Source: Mesotoga sp.
GTDB taxonomy: Bacteria; Thermotogota; Thermotogae; Petrotogales; Kosmotogaceae
Direction: 5' to 3'
Assembly (NCBI GenBank): GCA_011620045.1
Contig: WOZY01000145.1
Location: 1-5,356 of the forward strand
DNA: 5,356 nt
Shown in pieces: positions 1 through 5,356 of this stretch. The position numbers were made by a program, and so were the translations under genes. Within the stretch, counting starts at the first letter, position 1; each line of letters opens with the position of its first letter. The notes under the pieces are model-generated. The model was not told the origin of the DNA. It worked only from the letters and a program-made list of their open reading frames with translations, and ran no database searches.

Positions 1-570
1 ATTCTGGGCCATCTCCCTTATAAGCTCTATCGTCTGTTCACCGGTCTGAGAATCTAGAGAACCTGTAGGTTCGTCTGCAAGAATGATGTCTGGATTGTTG
101 GCAAGAGCTCTAGCAATGGCAACTCTCTGCATCTGTCCGTTAGAAAGCTGATAGGGTCTCTTATGCGCCTGATCAGACAGACCTACTCTTTCTAACAGGT
201 TCATCGCTCTCTTCTTTCTCTCTAAAGAGGGAACACCGCCAAGTATCATGCCCATCTGGATGTTATCCAGAATGCTGAGGTGTGGAATCAAGTTAAAGCT
301 TTGAAAGACAAACCCGATGCTTTTGTTTCTATATGCATCAAGTTCCCAGTCAGTGAATTTCTCTGTTGACTTTCCATTTATAATAAGGTCTCCATGGTCG
401 CATCTGTCGAGGCCACCTATGATGTTCAAGAGTGTGGTCTTGCCCGAGCCACTGGGCCCAAGAATCGCGACAAACTCGTTCTTAGAAAAACAAATAGAGA
501 CTTCGTTAAGTGCCGTCTGTTTCAGTTCGCCTGTTTCGTAAATTTTCGATACTTTGTCCAGCTGAAGCAT
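1..570 (-). CDS. ABC transporter ATP-binding protein, LolD/MacB type (3' end outside window)
   Basis: This is the N-terminal 190 codons of a nucleotide-binding subunit that would power a membrane permease, most likely of the LolCDE/MacB/FtsX-like group (lipoprotein or peptide export). Seen in the sequence: Walker A GPSGSGKT at residues 38-45, Q-loop Q90 in FQSFNLIPHLS, ABC signature at 142-146, Walker B IILADE at 162-167 and the D-loop GSLD at 170-173. The switch histidine lies beyond the edge. Walker A followed by NIIGGLD and Walker B followed by PTGSLDSQTG are typical of the LolD/MacB subfamily. The start is set by the RBS GGAGGGTG (586-579), eight bases before the ATG. The signature reads LSNGQ rather than LSGGQ, and the following Q is M; this is unusual but not necessarily inactivating. 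The permease partner is probably just outside the left edge. Family is confident; substrate is unknown. Confidence 0.93.
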   Translation of the reverse strand, partial: MLQLDKVSKIYETGELKQTALNEVSICFSKNEFVAILGPSGSGKTTLLNIIGGLDRCDHGDLIINGKSTEKFTDWELDAYRNKSIGFVFQSFNLIPHLSILDNIQMGMILGGVPSLERKKRAMNLLERVGLSDQAHKRPYQLSNGQMQRVAIARALANNPDIILADEPTGSLDSQTGEQTIELIREMAQN

Positions 571-599
571 CTGTGTATCACCCTCCGAAATTAAGAATA

Positions 600-656
600 A
601 AAAGGTTATACTAGAGATTATATTACTCAAGTTCATCAATCGAGAAACAACCTTTT
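600..656. repeat. 8-bp inverted repeat flanking the ABC promoter
   Basis: AAAAGGTT at 600-607 and its reverse complement AACCTTTT at 649-656 lie 41 bp apart and bracket both candidate -10 hexamers of the transporter gene. This could be a split operator or chance in AT-rich DNA. The loop is too long for a good intrinsic terminator. Confidence 0.3.
605..632 (-). promoter_or_regulatory. candidate promoter for the ABC transporter gene
   Basis: Two -10-like hexamers lie upstream of the ATPase gene on the minus strand: TATAAC (610-605), with ACTTGA 16 bases upstream as a poor -35, and a perfect TATAAT (622-617) with no convincing -35 at 16-18 bases. Either would give a leader of roughly 25-40 bases before the RBS. 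Which one is used cannot be decided from the sequence. Confidence 0.35.
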
Positions 657-668
657 AGCATATAAACC

Positions 669-696
669 AAGATACTTATTCTAAGATACTTTTACA
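669..696. repeat. short imperfect tandem repeat, period 14
   Basis: AAGATACTT occurs at 669-677 and again at 683-691, a 14-base period with imperfect continuation. It lies in the gap between the transporter gene and the sensor pseudogene. No function is evident. Confidence 0.4.
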
Positions 697-907
697 GTGG
701 TCTTTTCAGGCTTATCGTGAGACAAGAAAAGATCCGAAGATGAGCTGGATTTCCGTATCACCTTAAAAACGACGAAGAAGAAACTGTCAGGCTCCCCCCC
801 TGTGTGCAGCTTGAACTGAAACTGTGCCACATTAAGAAATCCGTTAGCATCTTACCCAGCTTTCATCTTAAGAACTAGTTGTTCCCACTAAGAAAATGAG
901 AAGCTAG

Positions 908-1419
908 CTAACGAGAATAACTTGGAACGGCACCATTCGCAAACACGATCATACCAAATCCATCGGTTGCAAGGACAGCATCTCCTATGCTTGATAGAGT
1001 GACTCTGTATCGCTCTTCACTCTCATTAAGAGCTTCAGATGACTCAATGCGCTGAATGATTTTCCCAAGTCTCTCTGTTATTGAAAGAACCATCTAACCT
1101 TCTTCATAGAGAAATGAAATTTCGCTGTCACCACAGTAATAGATAGTTACACTTCCTAATCTTTTGCCTCTTTTCTTTATCGGTTCACAAATGAACCGGT
1201 CGCTTTTCAAGGCGTTACCCGATTCGTACTCTTTATCGTTGTACACAATAACTGCTAGGGTATTTGCTGGATCCATAAATGCATCGGGAAGTATTCTCAC
1301 AAGACTAATCATAATGTCTTCGATAGAGTTTTCAGCGCTATAACGATTCTCGAAAAGCTATATAATAGGTTCTGCTCTTTCTTTCTCTCTCTGAGTTGTG
1401 CTTCGAGACTCAAGTTCAT
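908..1419 (-). pseudogene. decayed, truncated PAS-domain sensor protein
   Basis: Two reading frames together give one protein. The first begins at ATG 1419 or, better, at TTG 1413, and encodes SLEAQLRERKKEQNLLYSFS and RIV. This resembles the LRERVKELNCLY-type N-terminus common in PAS/GAF sensor kinases and phosphatases. A one-base loss or two-base gain near 1336-1341 moves the sense into the second frame (AENSIEDIMISLVRILPDAF, then a segment with KEY and VTIYY). An in-frame TAG at 1094-1096 falls where the aligned family pattern EER-x-L...ITERLGKII has a residue. Sense then resumes through a linker helix (ESSEALNESEERYR) into the start of a PAS domain (VTLSSIGDAVLATDGFG), which loses homology around position 930 and stops at 908. 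The rest of the PAS domain and any output domain are missing. It begins 19-25 bases after the cyclase stop, so it was probably co-transcribed with it. The family assignment comes from recalled sequence patterns, not a search. Confidence 0.8.
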
Positions 1420-1420
1420 A

Positions 1421-1426
1421 CTCCTT
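1421..1426 (-). promoter_or_regulatory. RBS that favours the TTG start of the PAS sensor remnant
   Basis: AAGGAG (1426-1421) lies one base before the ATG at 1419 but seven bases before the in-frame TTG at 1413. Spacing therefore favours TTG as the original start. Its place just after the cyclase stop supports a two-gene operon. Confidence 0.5.
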
Positions 1427-1438
1427 GTCTCCCGCTTT

Positions 1439-3790
1439 CTACTGGTCACTTTCTGTTCCTCCAGTTACCTTATCTCCCCCAGAACTCTTTGAGGCATACA
1501 GATTATTGTCTGCTCTCTTGATCATTTCTTCAAGCTCGTCTTCCTGTCCCACAAAACTTGCTATGCCAAAGCTGGCACTAACTTCCAACAGAATTCCATT
1601 ATACTCAATATTCGTCTCCCGAAATGCGCGGCATATCCTAAATGCCGCTTCCTCAGTACGTCTTGAGTCGGTCATGGGCAATATCACTATAAACTCATCC
1701 CCACCGTACCGACCAAATATGTCTGCTGCCCTCAGAATCTTGCAGCAGATTTGTGCTACTCTCTTTAGAACAAAATCGCCTCCAAGATGGCCCAATCTAT
1801 CGTTAAGCTTTTTGAAGTTATCTACGTCAAACATTATCAAGCCCATCTTGGTTCCATAGCGCTTTGCCTTTTCAATTTCCCTTTCTCCAAGTTCGAAAAG
1901 ACCTCTCCTGTTGTATACACCAGTAAGGTAGTCCCTTATTGAAAGATCTCTTACCTCCTCGTGAAGGCGGGCGTTATTTATTCCTATTGCAGCAATGTCT
2001 GCAAATGCTTTCAGAGCTTCCAAATGCCGCTTCCTGAAAGCCCTTTCAATCTCGCTGTCAACGGCAATCATTCCAATAGGTTCATCTTCAATAAGGAGGG
2101 GTACGCCCATCCAGGATTTTATGAAAGCGAAATCAGGTTTGTTGAACTGCTGATATCTCTTCTGAGCATATTCAGCCAAGACTATTCGTTTCTTCTTGAC
2201 AACATCATAGCCAGGACTACCAACCTCCATGGTAAACCTCGTTCCAAGGAAAGAGTCTCTCCCTGGCCAGCCACCACCTACTATCAGTAGCTCGTCGCCA
2301 TCGATTAGCTCAACCGCAGCGCTGTAGAACGGAATGACCTGTCTGAGTCCCCCAACTATGGATTCAATAACGGTGTTCAAGTTTAAGTCTTTCGTAATCG
2401 CTTCGGTCGCCTTTCTCAAAGATTCAGAAGTGATGTGATTCCTCTTGATAGTCACAAAGTTCTTTATCTTATTCAGTGAAAGCGAAATGGTGGTGCCAAT
2501 GAGCCTGTAGAGATCTATATTTTCATCAGTTAAGCCTGTCACCCTCTCTGTAACACTTTCAAAGGCCCCGATAACCTCGTTGTTTGACTCAAGTGCGATA
2601 CAAACGTATCTTAGTTCGATTCCATCATCGACTATGTTTTCTAGAAGTATGTGATTACTGCTGAGCTTACTGAGAACTTCGGGATCACCTTTTACATCTA
2701 CCGGGAAGATTTCCGTATTACCTCTTGAAACCTCGAGATCGAAGAGATCCTCTTCACTGAAGACAATTCTGCAACCCACTGTGCCCTTTTCTTCATAAGC
2801 ACGATTCACAATCTTCGAAGCGGCTTCCTGGAGATTGTCACCGCTCAGAACTAAGACATACAGATCGTTCATGAAGACCATCATGCTGTCTCTGGTCCTC
2901 AATTCAGCCTGAAGCTTCATTTCGCTTGTAACATCTCTCGAAGACATCGTCCAACCTTCTATTTCATTACCCTTAAGTATAGGACTGACGACCGTTTCCA
3001 TCCATAACACACTGCCGCTCTTTGTCTTTGTTCTATACCTGAAGGAACCATGTTTCTTCTCTGTAGCCAGCTTTTTCGATTCCTCAATGACCCTCTCAAC
3101 GTCTCTGCGATCAATCAGATCAAATGCCTTTGTTCCTATCAACTCTTCTGGGGTGAAGCCCATTGTATTCACCGCCGAGGGGGATACGTAAGTGAAAATC
3201 AATTTTCTGTCTGTCACTGCAAGAATGTCCAGAACGTTTCCTTCAAAATTCTTTAGCAATTCGTCGCTTCTTAGTAGTCTCTCCTTCAGCAGCACTTCTT
3301 CACCTTGGGGAGTTTCTTCCGAAAGATATTCTTCAAAACTGAGAGAAATAGAACTGATCAAGCACCTCAAGAAGGCCATCTCATCTTCTGTCCAATCTCT
3401 GTCCAGAGACTTGTCTTCGCAGACTAGAGCCAATCCGGCTGAGCCTGAGGAATTGGCTATTACTAATGCGCCTCCGGATCTCCCTGAGATGATTCCATCC
3501 TTCTTCGCTCCAAGGATTCTCTCAATCCAACGATCATTATTGTCTTCGTTTCTTCCGCGGAAAATCCTTGCGACTTCCTTCGTTTCGCTCTTCCATTCGA
3601 AGATTAGTCTGGGAGAAAGAGACCCGTCAGCCACTTCCTCGAACTTGTAGAGCGCAAGACTATCTGCGCAAAGAGACTTGCCGGCTATCATTAGAACATC
3701 GCACAGCTTCGTTATACTCCGTCCCTCAACTGACATATAAGAGAAGATTGTCTCCAACGAAGCGAACAAACTGCGTCTACAGACTCCCAT
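1439..3790 (-). CDS. soluble diguanylate cyclase, GAF-PAS-GAF-GAF-GGDEF
   Basis: This enzyme is predicted to condense two GTP into cyclic di-GMP in the cytoplasm. No signal peptide or membrane segment is visible. Approximate modules are: GAF-like 20-155, PAS with PAC tail 178-290 (ending SSRDVTSE), divergent GAF-like 301-445, clearer GAF 453-612 and GGDEF 613-772. The cyclase domain has the DYLTGVYNRR entry motif at 620-629, metal ligands in FDVDNFKKLND (D655 area), GGDEF at 696-700 and an allosteric I-site RAAD at 687-690, five residues before it. It is thus likely active and product-inhibited. No EAL or HD-GYP domain is present. The ATG at 3790 is supported by GGAG six bases upstream; M19 is a weaker alternative. 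The gene ends in TAG, just before the decayed PAS sensor. The signals sensed by the three GAF modules and PAS are not evident from sequence. Confidence 0.95.
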   Translation of the reverse strand: MGVCRRSLFASLETIFSYMSVEGRSITKLCDVLMIAGKSLCADSLALYKFEEVADGSLSPRLIFEWKSETKEVARIFRGRNEDNNDRWIERILGAKKDGIISGRSGGALVIANSSGSAGLALVCEDKSLDRDWTEDEMAFLRCLISSISLSFEEYLSEETPQGEEVLLKERLLRSDELLKNFEGNVLDILAVTDRKLIFTYVSPSAVNTMGFTPEELIGTKAFDLIDRRDVERVIEESKKLATEKKHGSFRYRTKTKSGSVLWMETVVSPILKGNEIEGWTMSSRDVTSEMKLQAELRTRDSMMVFMNDLYVLVLSGDNLQEAASKIVNRAYEEKGTVGCRIVFSEEDLFDLEVSRGNTEIFPVDVKGDPEVLSKLSSNHILLENIVDDGIELRYVCIALESNNEVIGAFESVTERVTGLTDENIDLYRLIGTTISLSLNKIKNFVTIKRNHITSESLRKATEAITKDLNLNTVIESIVGGLRQVIPFYSAAVELIDGDELLIVGGGWPGRDSFLGTRFTMEVGSPGYDVVKKKRIVLAEYAQKRYQQFNKPDFAFIKSWMGVPLLIEDEPIGMIAVDSEIERAFRKRHLEALKAFADIAAIGINNARLHEEVRDLSIRDYLTGVYNRRGLFELGEREIEKAKRYGTKMGLIMFDVDNFKKLNDRLGHLGGDFVLKRVAQICCKILRAADIFGRYGGDEFIVILPMTDSRRTEEAAFRICRAFRETNIEYNGILLEVSASFGIASFVGQEDELEEMIKRADNNLYASKSSGGDKVTGGTESDQ

Positions 3791-3830
3791 AATTCACTCC
3801 GGGGATGGACAACAAAAACTATCCCAACTG

Positions 3831-3857
3831 ATTATATCATTGCAAATTCTTGCTCAA
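3831..3857 (-). promoter_or_regulatory. promoter of the diguanylate cyclase gene
   Basis: An extended -10, TGATATAAT (3839-3831), has a -35-like TTGAGC (3857-3852) 15 bases upstream. Predicted transcription starts near 3824, giving a leader of about 34 bases with the RBS GGAG (3800-3797). The perfect TATAAT with the TG extension makes this the best promoter in the window. Confidence 0.65.
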
Positions 3858-3865
3858 AGGCCCGA

Positions 3866-3893
3866 GTCTGAGTTCTTCAATCTGAACTTGGAC
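3866..3893. promoter_or_regulatory. 28-bp dyad upstream of the cyclase promoter, possible operator
   Basis: The dyad is GTC-tg-AGTTC, an eight-base centre, then GAACT-tg-GAC: arms of eight matching bases with a symmetric two-base interruption. It lies just upstream of the -35 element, where an activator would bind. No T-tract follows on the minus strand, so it is not a terminator for transcription toward the cyclase. Operator function is inferred. Confidence 0.35.
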
Positions 3894-3940
3894 AAACAAA
3901 AAACAACCGCATATCATTTACGACATCAATGAGTAGTATT

Positions 3941-4063
3941 CTATTTCTTGAATTCTGGGCTGAACTCTCCATCAAATGGAGCTAAAGCCTTTCTGCTCTG
4001 AAGATATACAAGCACGATCTCTTTGAAGTTTGGGAAGCGTCGACAATCGATATCTACTTTCAT
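3941..4063 (-). pseudogene. 40-codon remnant, faintly like the N-terminus of BshC
   Basis: An ATG (4063) overlaps the stop of the upstream decayed gene as ATGA, with GGAGA (4077-4074) about ten bases before it, so this was probably a translationally coupled second gene. The 40 residues start MKVDIDCRRFPNFKEIV and continue VYLQSRKALAPFDGEFSPEF before TAG. The pattern P-x5-YL-x5-L-x-PF loosely resembles the start of BshC, the putative cysteine-adding enzyme of bacillithiol synthesis (over 500 residues). If so, about 90% of the gene is gone. The open stretch is short and the likeness is from memory; it could instead be an unknown small protein. Confidence 0.4.
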
Positions 4064-4532
4064 GGAATTCTTTCTCCGATCACATCTAAGAATTCTCCAT
4101 CCGTTACTGACTTCCTTTTTTGGACAATCCTATCTCTTCCCTTTGCTCCTCGATCGTATCGCTATACAATACCTTACTCTTCGAGAACAACGACAAGTCA
4201 GTCTGCAATTCTTCAAGATCATTGTCTCATACTCCTGTAGAACGAAATCTCTTCAGTCACTTCCTGGCGAATCACAGAATCAAGATTCTGTTGACTCGTT
4301 AAGAATAGTTGATCTGCGCGGCTTGCCAATCCATCAACCTGGGCGCTCAACCTTCTCAGTTTTCAGCAAGAGGTTGCTTCTAAGTAAGCACTGAAATAGC
4401 AGGGCAGCTCGTAATTCTTGATGTCTGAGTGTCTGAGTTCTCTGCTTCATCAATGATTTCATCATAGAAAACTTTGAGTATTGTCTGTCTTAACTTACAT
4501 ACTCTCAGTTCTGGAGGCTTGGAAGAGCTTAA
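4060..4532 (-). pseudogene. decayed gene for an unidentified coiled-coil protein of ~155 residues
   Basis: Several frames join into one coherent protein. The sequence starts around SSSKPPELRVCKLRQTILK (AAGGAG at 4547-4542, with a non-start TTA now at 4532) and runs through VFYDEIIDEAENSD. An 8-bp tandem duplication (4422-4437) then shifts the frame to IKNYELPCYFSAYLEATSC. A TGA lies at 4365-4363, followed by KLRRLSAQVDGLASRADQLF and LDSVIRQEVTEEISFYRSMR. One extra base near 4221 leads to DLEELQTDLSLFSKSKVLYS and EEQREEIGLSKK. A one-base loss in the A run (4121-4116) restores the frame to RKSVTDGEFLDVIGERIP and TGA. The middle is highly charged, helical and heptad-like, suggesting a coiled coil. 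I do not recognise the family. The frame is open further upstream to 4652, so the original start is uncertain. Four small disablements that each restore sense argue for a true relic. Confidence 0.6.
4422..4437. repeat. 8-bp tandem duplication causing a frameshift
   Basis: TGTCTGAG occurs twice head to tail. Removing one copy fuses the two minus-strand frames of the coiled-coil relic, so the duplication is probably an inactivating mutation of the replication-slippage type. Confidence 0.7.
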
Positions 4533-4631
4533 GTACCTTATCTCCTTAATGATGACAACCTCAAGAGATTTAGATATCTGCTCAGATTCGAAAGCAGTGC
4601 TAAACTTGGTTGTTGGCAGTGGAAGTGTGAA

Positions 4632-4985
4632 ATGCATTTCATATAGAAACACCTCAGAGAGAAGTGAAACCGGCGCTGTGATGTACTGAACCTGGGGTAA
4701 TTGCCTTCTGCGTTGCTGAGGCAGCGAGTAAACTTGAGGGCAGCATTCAAAACATCAAAGTTGTTACTAGCCTAAGTGTATATAAGAATGGAATTTATCT
4801 AAGTATACTCAGGAACAAGTGAGAAGGGAAATGAGTTTGGAGTGGCTTTCGGAGCTATCTGTGGTGATTCTTCTTTCCAGCTTGGAGTGTTGAGCTCTTT
4901 TAGCCTTAGTTCCCGGAATAACTGACGATGAAAACCGTGCAAAGCGTTGAAAAGACTACGTTAGAGTTAATTTCTCTAGGTTATC
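4632..4985 (+). pseudogene. cyuA: L-cysteine desulfidase (CyuA/UPF0597 family), N-terminal fragment, decayed
   Basis: The intact family cleaves L-cysteine to pyruvate, ammonia and sulfide. The start ATG (4632) has GGAAG (4621-4625) six bases before it and reads MHFI, TAG, KHLRE. A shift near 4660-4664 gives EVKPAL, TGA (4679-4681), then CTEPGVIAFCVAEAASKLEG and VVTSLSVYKNGIYLSI. An extra base near 4809 leads to GTSEKGNEFGVAFGAICGDS and LGVL. A further shift near 4905 gives PGITDDENRAKR, TGA (4948-4950), KDYVRVNF. The family hallmarks VKPALGCTEP, VYKNG, IPGT and the ALGALCGD-like segment are all recognisable in order; the TGA replaces the Gly of GCTEP. About 110 of roughly 430 residues remain. 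The right end is close to the transposase-like frame, which probably displaced the remainder; the exact junction (about 4980-5020) is unresolved. Confidence 0.85.
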
Positions 4986-4986
4986 C

Positions 4987-5016
4987 CTCGTTATATATTA
5001 CAATGTATGTAACGAG
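4987..5016. repeat. 7-bp inverted repeat just upstream of the transposase start
   Basis: CTCGTTA (4987-4993) pairs perfectly with TAACGAG (5010-5016) across a 16-base loop, ending eight bases before the ATG at 5025. It could be part of an IS end, or a leader hairpin limiting translation from outside transcripts as known for some insertion sequences. The function is inferred. Confidence 0.4.
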
Positions 5017-5024
5017 CTGAAGGG

Positions 5025-5356
5025 ATGGGAATTGTCTACCAGAAGAACAAGAAAACTGAAATCACATACGTCTGCAGAAACGAAGCCTATTGGGACAAGG
5101 AAAAACAACAGTCCAGAGCCAAGAGAAACCTTATCGGCAAGCTGTTTGTAGAGTTTGTGGCTCTCATCTATCTCTCATACATAAAGAAGAAGATGCAGGA
5201 CAGCGGTCTCTTCGATAACTGGACATTGCAGGGTCTCCTTGACGAACTGGACACCACTGAAAGGTTTGAGTCTCCCGAACATGGCCGCTTGATAGGAGAA
5301 ATCACTAAAAAGCAGAAGGATATTTATACTAAACTGGGTATGAAATCACCCTCGTT
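5025..5356 (+). pseudogene. internally deleted IS1634/IS4-type transposase (3' end outside window)
   Basis: The frame is open from ATG 5025 to the edge (110 codons). Residues 1-39 match the usual N-terminus of these transposases (NKKTEITYVCRNEAYWDKEK, then RAKRNLIGK). Residue 40 onward matches their extreme C-terminus (LFVEFVALIYLSYIKKKM, LLDELDTTERFE, IGEITKKQKDIYTKLG). In complete members these parts are separated by several hundred residues carrying the DDE RNase H-like domain, so an in-frame deletion at about 5139-5144 removed the catalytic core. The product cannot transpose by itself but could be a non-autonomous derivative or a DNA-binding remnant. No proper RBS spacing is seen: GAAGGG abuts the ATG. 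The stop codon and right terminal repeat are probably just past the edge. Family assignment is from remembered motifs. Confidence 0.8.

Larger units (their letters stand above)
571..907. other. intergenic gap, no supported gene
   Basis: This 337-bp stretch separates the sensor remnant from the transporter gene. It holds the candidate transporter promoter, the 8-bp inverted repeat and the period-14 repeat. A run of seven C residues lies at 794-800. On the minus strand, 851-681 is open for 56 codons ending in TAG, with no ATG or RBS. Its translation is rich in F, V and S and matches no family I recognise, so it is either chance or the tail of the truncated upstream gene. I see no convincing intrinsic terminator. 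Confidence 0.5.

Noticed and set aside
317..594. Two plus-strand open frames (317-541 and 394-594)
   Set aside because: They are antisense to the ABC ATPase gene and show no protein-like features.
681..851. 56-codon open stretch on the minus strand after the sensor relic
   Set aside because: It has no start codon with an RBS and no recognised motif, and this length is expected by chance across six frames. It is mentioned only in the gap entry.
908..1441. The cyclase stop and three in-frame minus-strand stops downstream (1439-1441, 1358-1360, 1094-1096, 908-910) are all TAG, suggesting amber readthrough of one giant protein.
   Set aside because: The residues before the TAG at 1358 do not look like a continuation, whereas an overlapping frame encodes a family-typical N-terminus with its own RBS. 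A frameshift explains the data better than recoding, and no suppressor or insertion element is visible.
1398..1859. 153-codon open frame on the plus strand, with similar ones at 1961-2290 and 3192-3650
   Set aside because: They are antisense to the well-supported cyclase gene, with no RBS or recognisable domain.
4023..4394. 123-codon open frame on the plus strand
   Set aside because: Its composition is low-quality and serine/leucine-rich, and it lies opposite the coiled-coil relic, which reads sensibly on the minus strand. It is treated as a shadow.
4802..4809. AGTATACT palindrome
   Set aside because: It is a single 8-bp palindrome within the cyuA relic coding sequence, with no second copy or promoter context.
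4985..5356. CCCTCGTT occurs at 4985-4992 and again at 5349-5356, like a target-site duplication
   Set aside because: The second copy falls within the C-terminal coding part of the transposase, and the inner flanks are not inverted repeats, so an eight-base chance match is likelier.

Overview
The window looks like part of a moderately AT-rich bacterial chromosome from an accessory region full of gene decay. Strong GGAGG-type ribosome binding sites, AGA-rich codon use, a large soluble GAF/PAS/GGDEF signalling protein and the kinds of remnants present suggest a Thermotogota bacterium of the Mesotoga/Kosmotoga type. That placement is an inference and was not tested. No rRNA, tRNA or CRISPR was seen.

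Two genes look intact, both on the minus strand. At the left edge (1-570) is the first 190 codons of an ABC-transporter ATPase of the LolD/MacB type, which runs out of the window. In the centre (1439-3790) is a complete 783-residue diguanylate cyclase with GAF, PAS, GAF, GAF and GGDEF modules. It has an intact active site and I-site, a good RBS, an extended -10 promoter and an upstream 28-bp dyad.

Around them are relics. Directly downstream of the cyclase (908-1419, minus) is a broken, truncated PAS sensor protein with one frameshift and one amber stop; it was probably the next gene of the same operon. Upstream of the cyclase (3941-4532, minus) are two decayed genes that still show a 4-base ATGA stop/start overlap: an unidentified coiled-coil protein of about 155 residues and a 40-residue remnant that faintly resembles the start of BshC. 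Divergent from these (4632 to about 4985, plus) is the decayed N-terminal quarter of an L-cysteine desulfidase (cyuA, formerly UPF0597). It runs into a transposase-like reading frame at 5025 that joins the N-terminal and C-terminal parts of an IS1634/IS4-type transposase and lacks the DDE catalytic core.

Overall, the region appears to have held a divergent metabolic locus and a two-gene signalling operon, and mobile-element activity and drift have eroded all but the cyclase and the transporter. The most informative observations are the reconstructed ancestral reading frames, none of which appears as one intact ORF.
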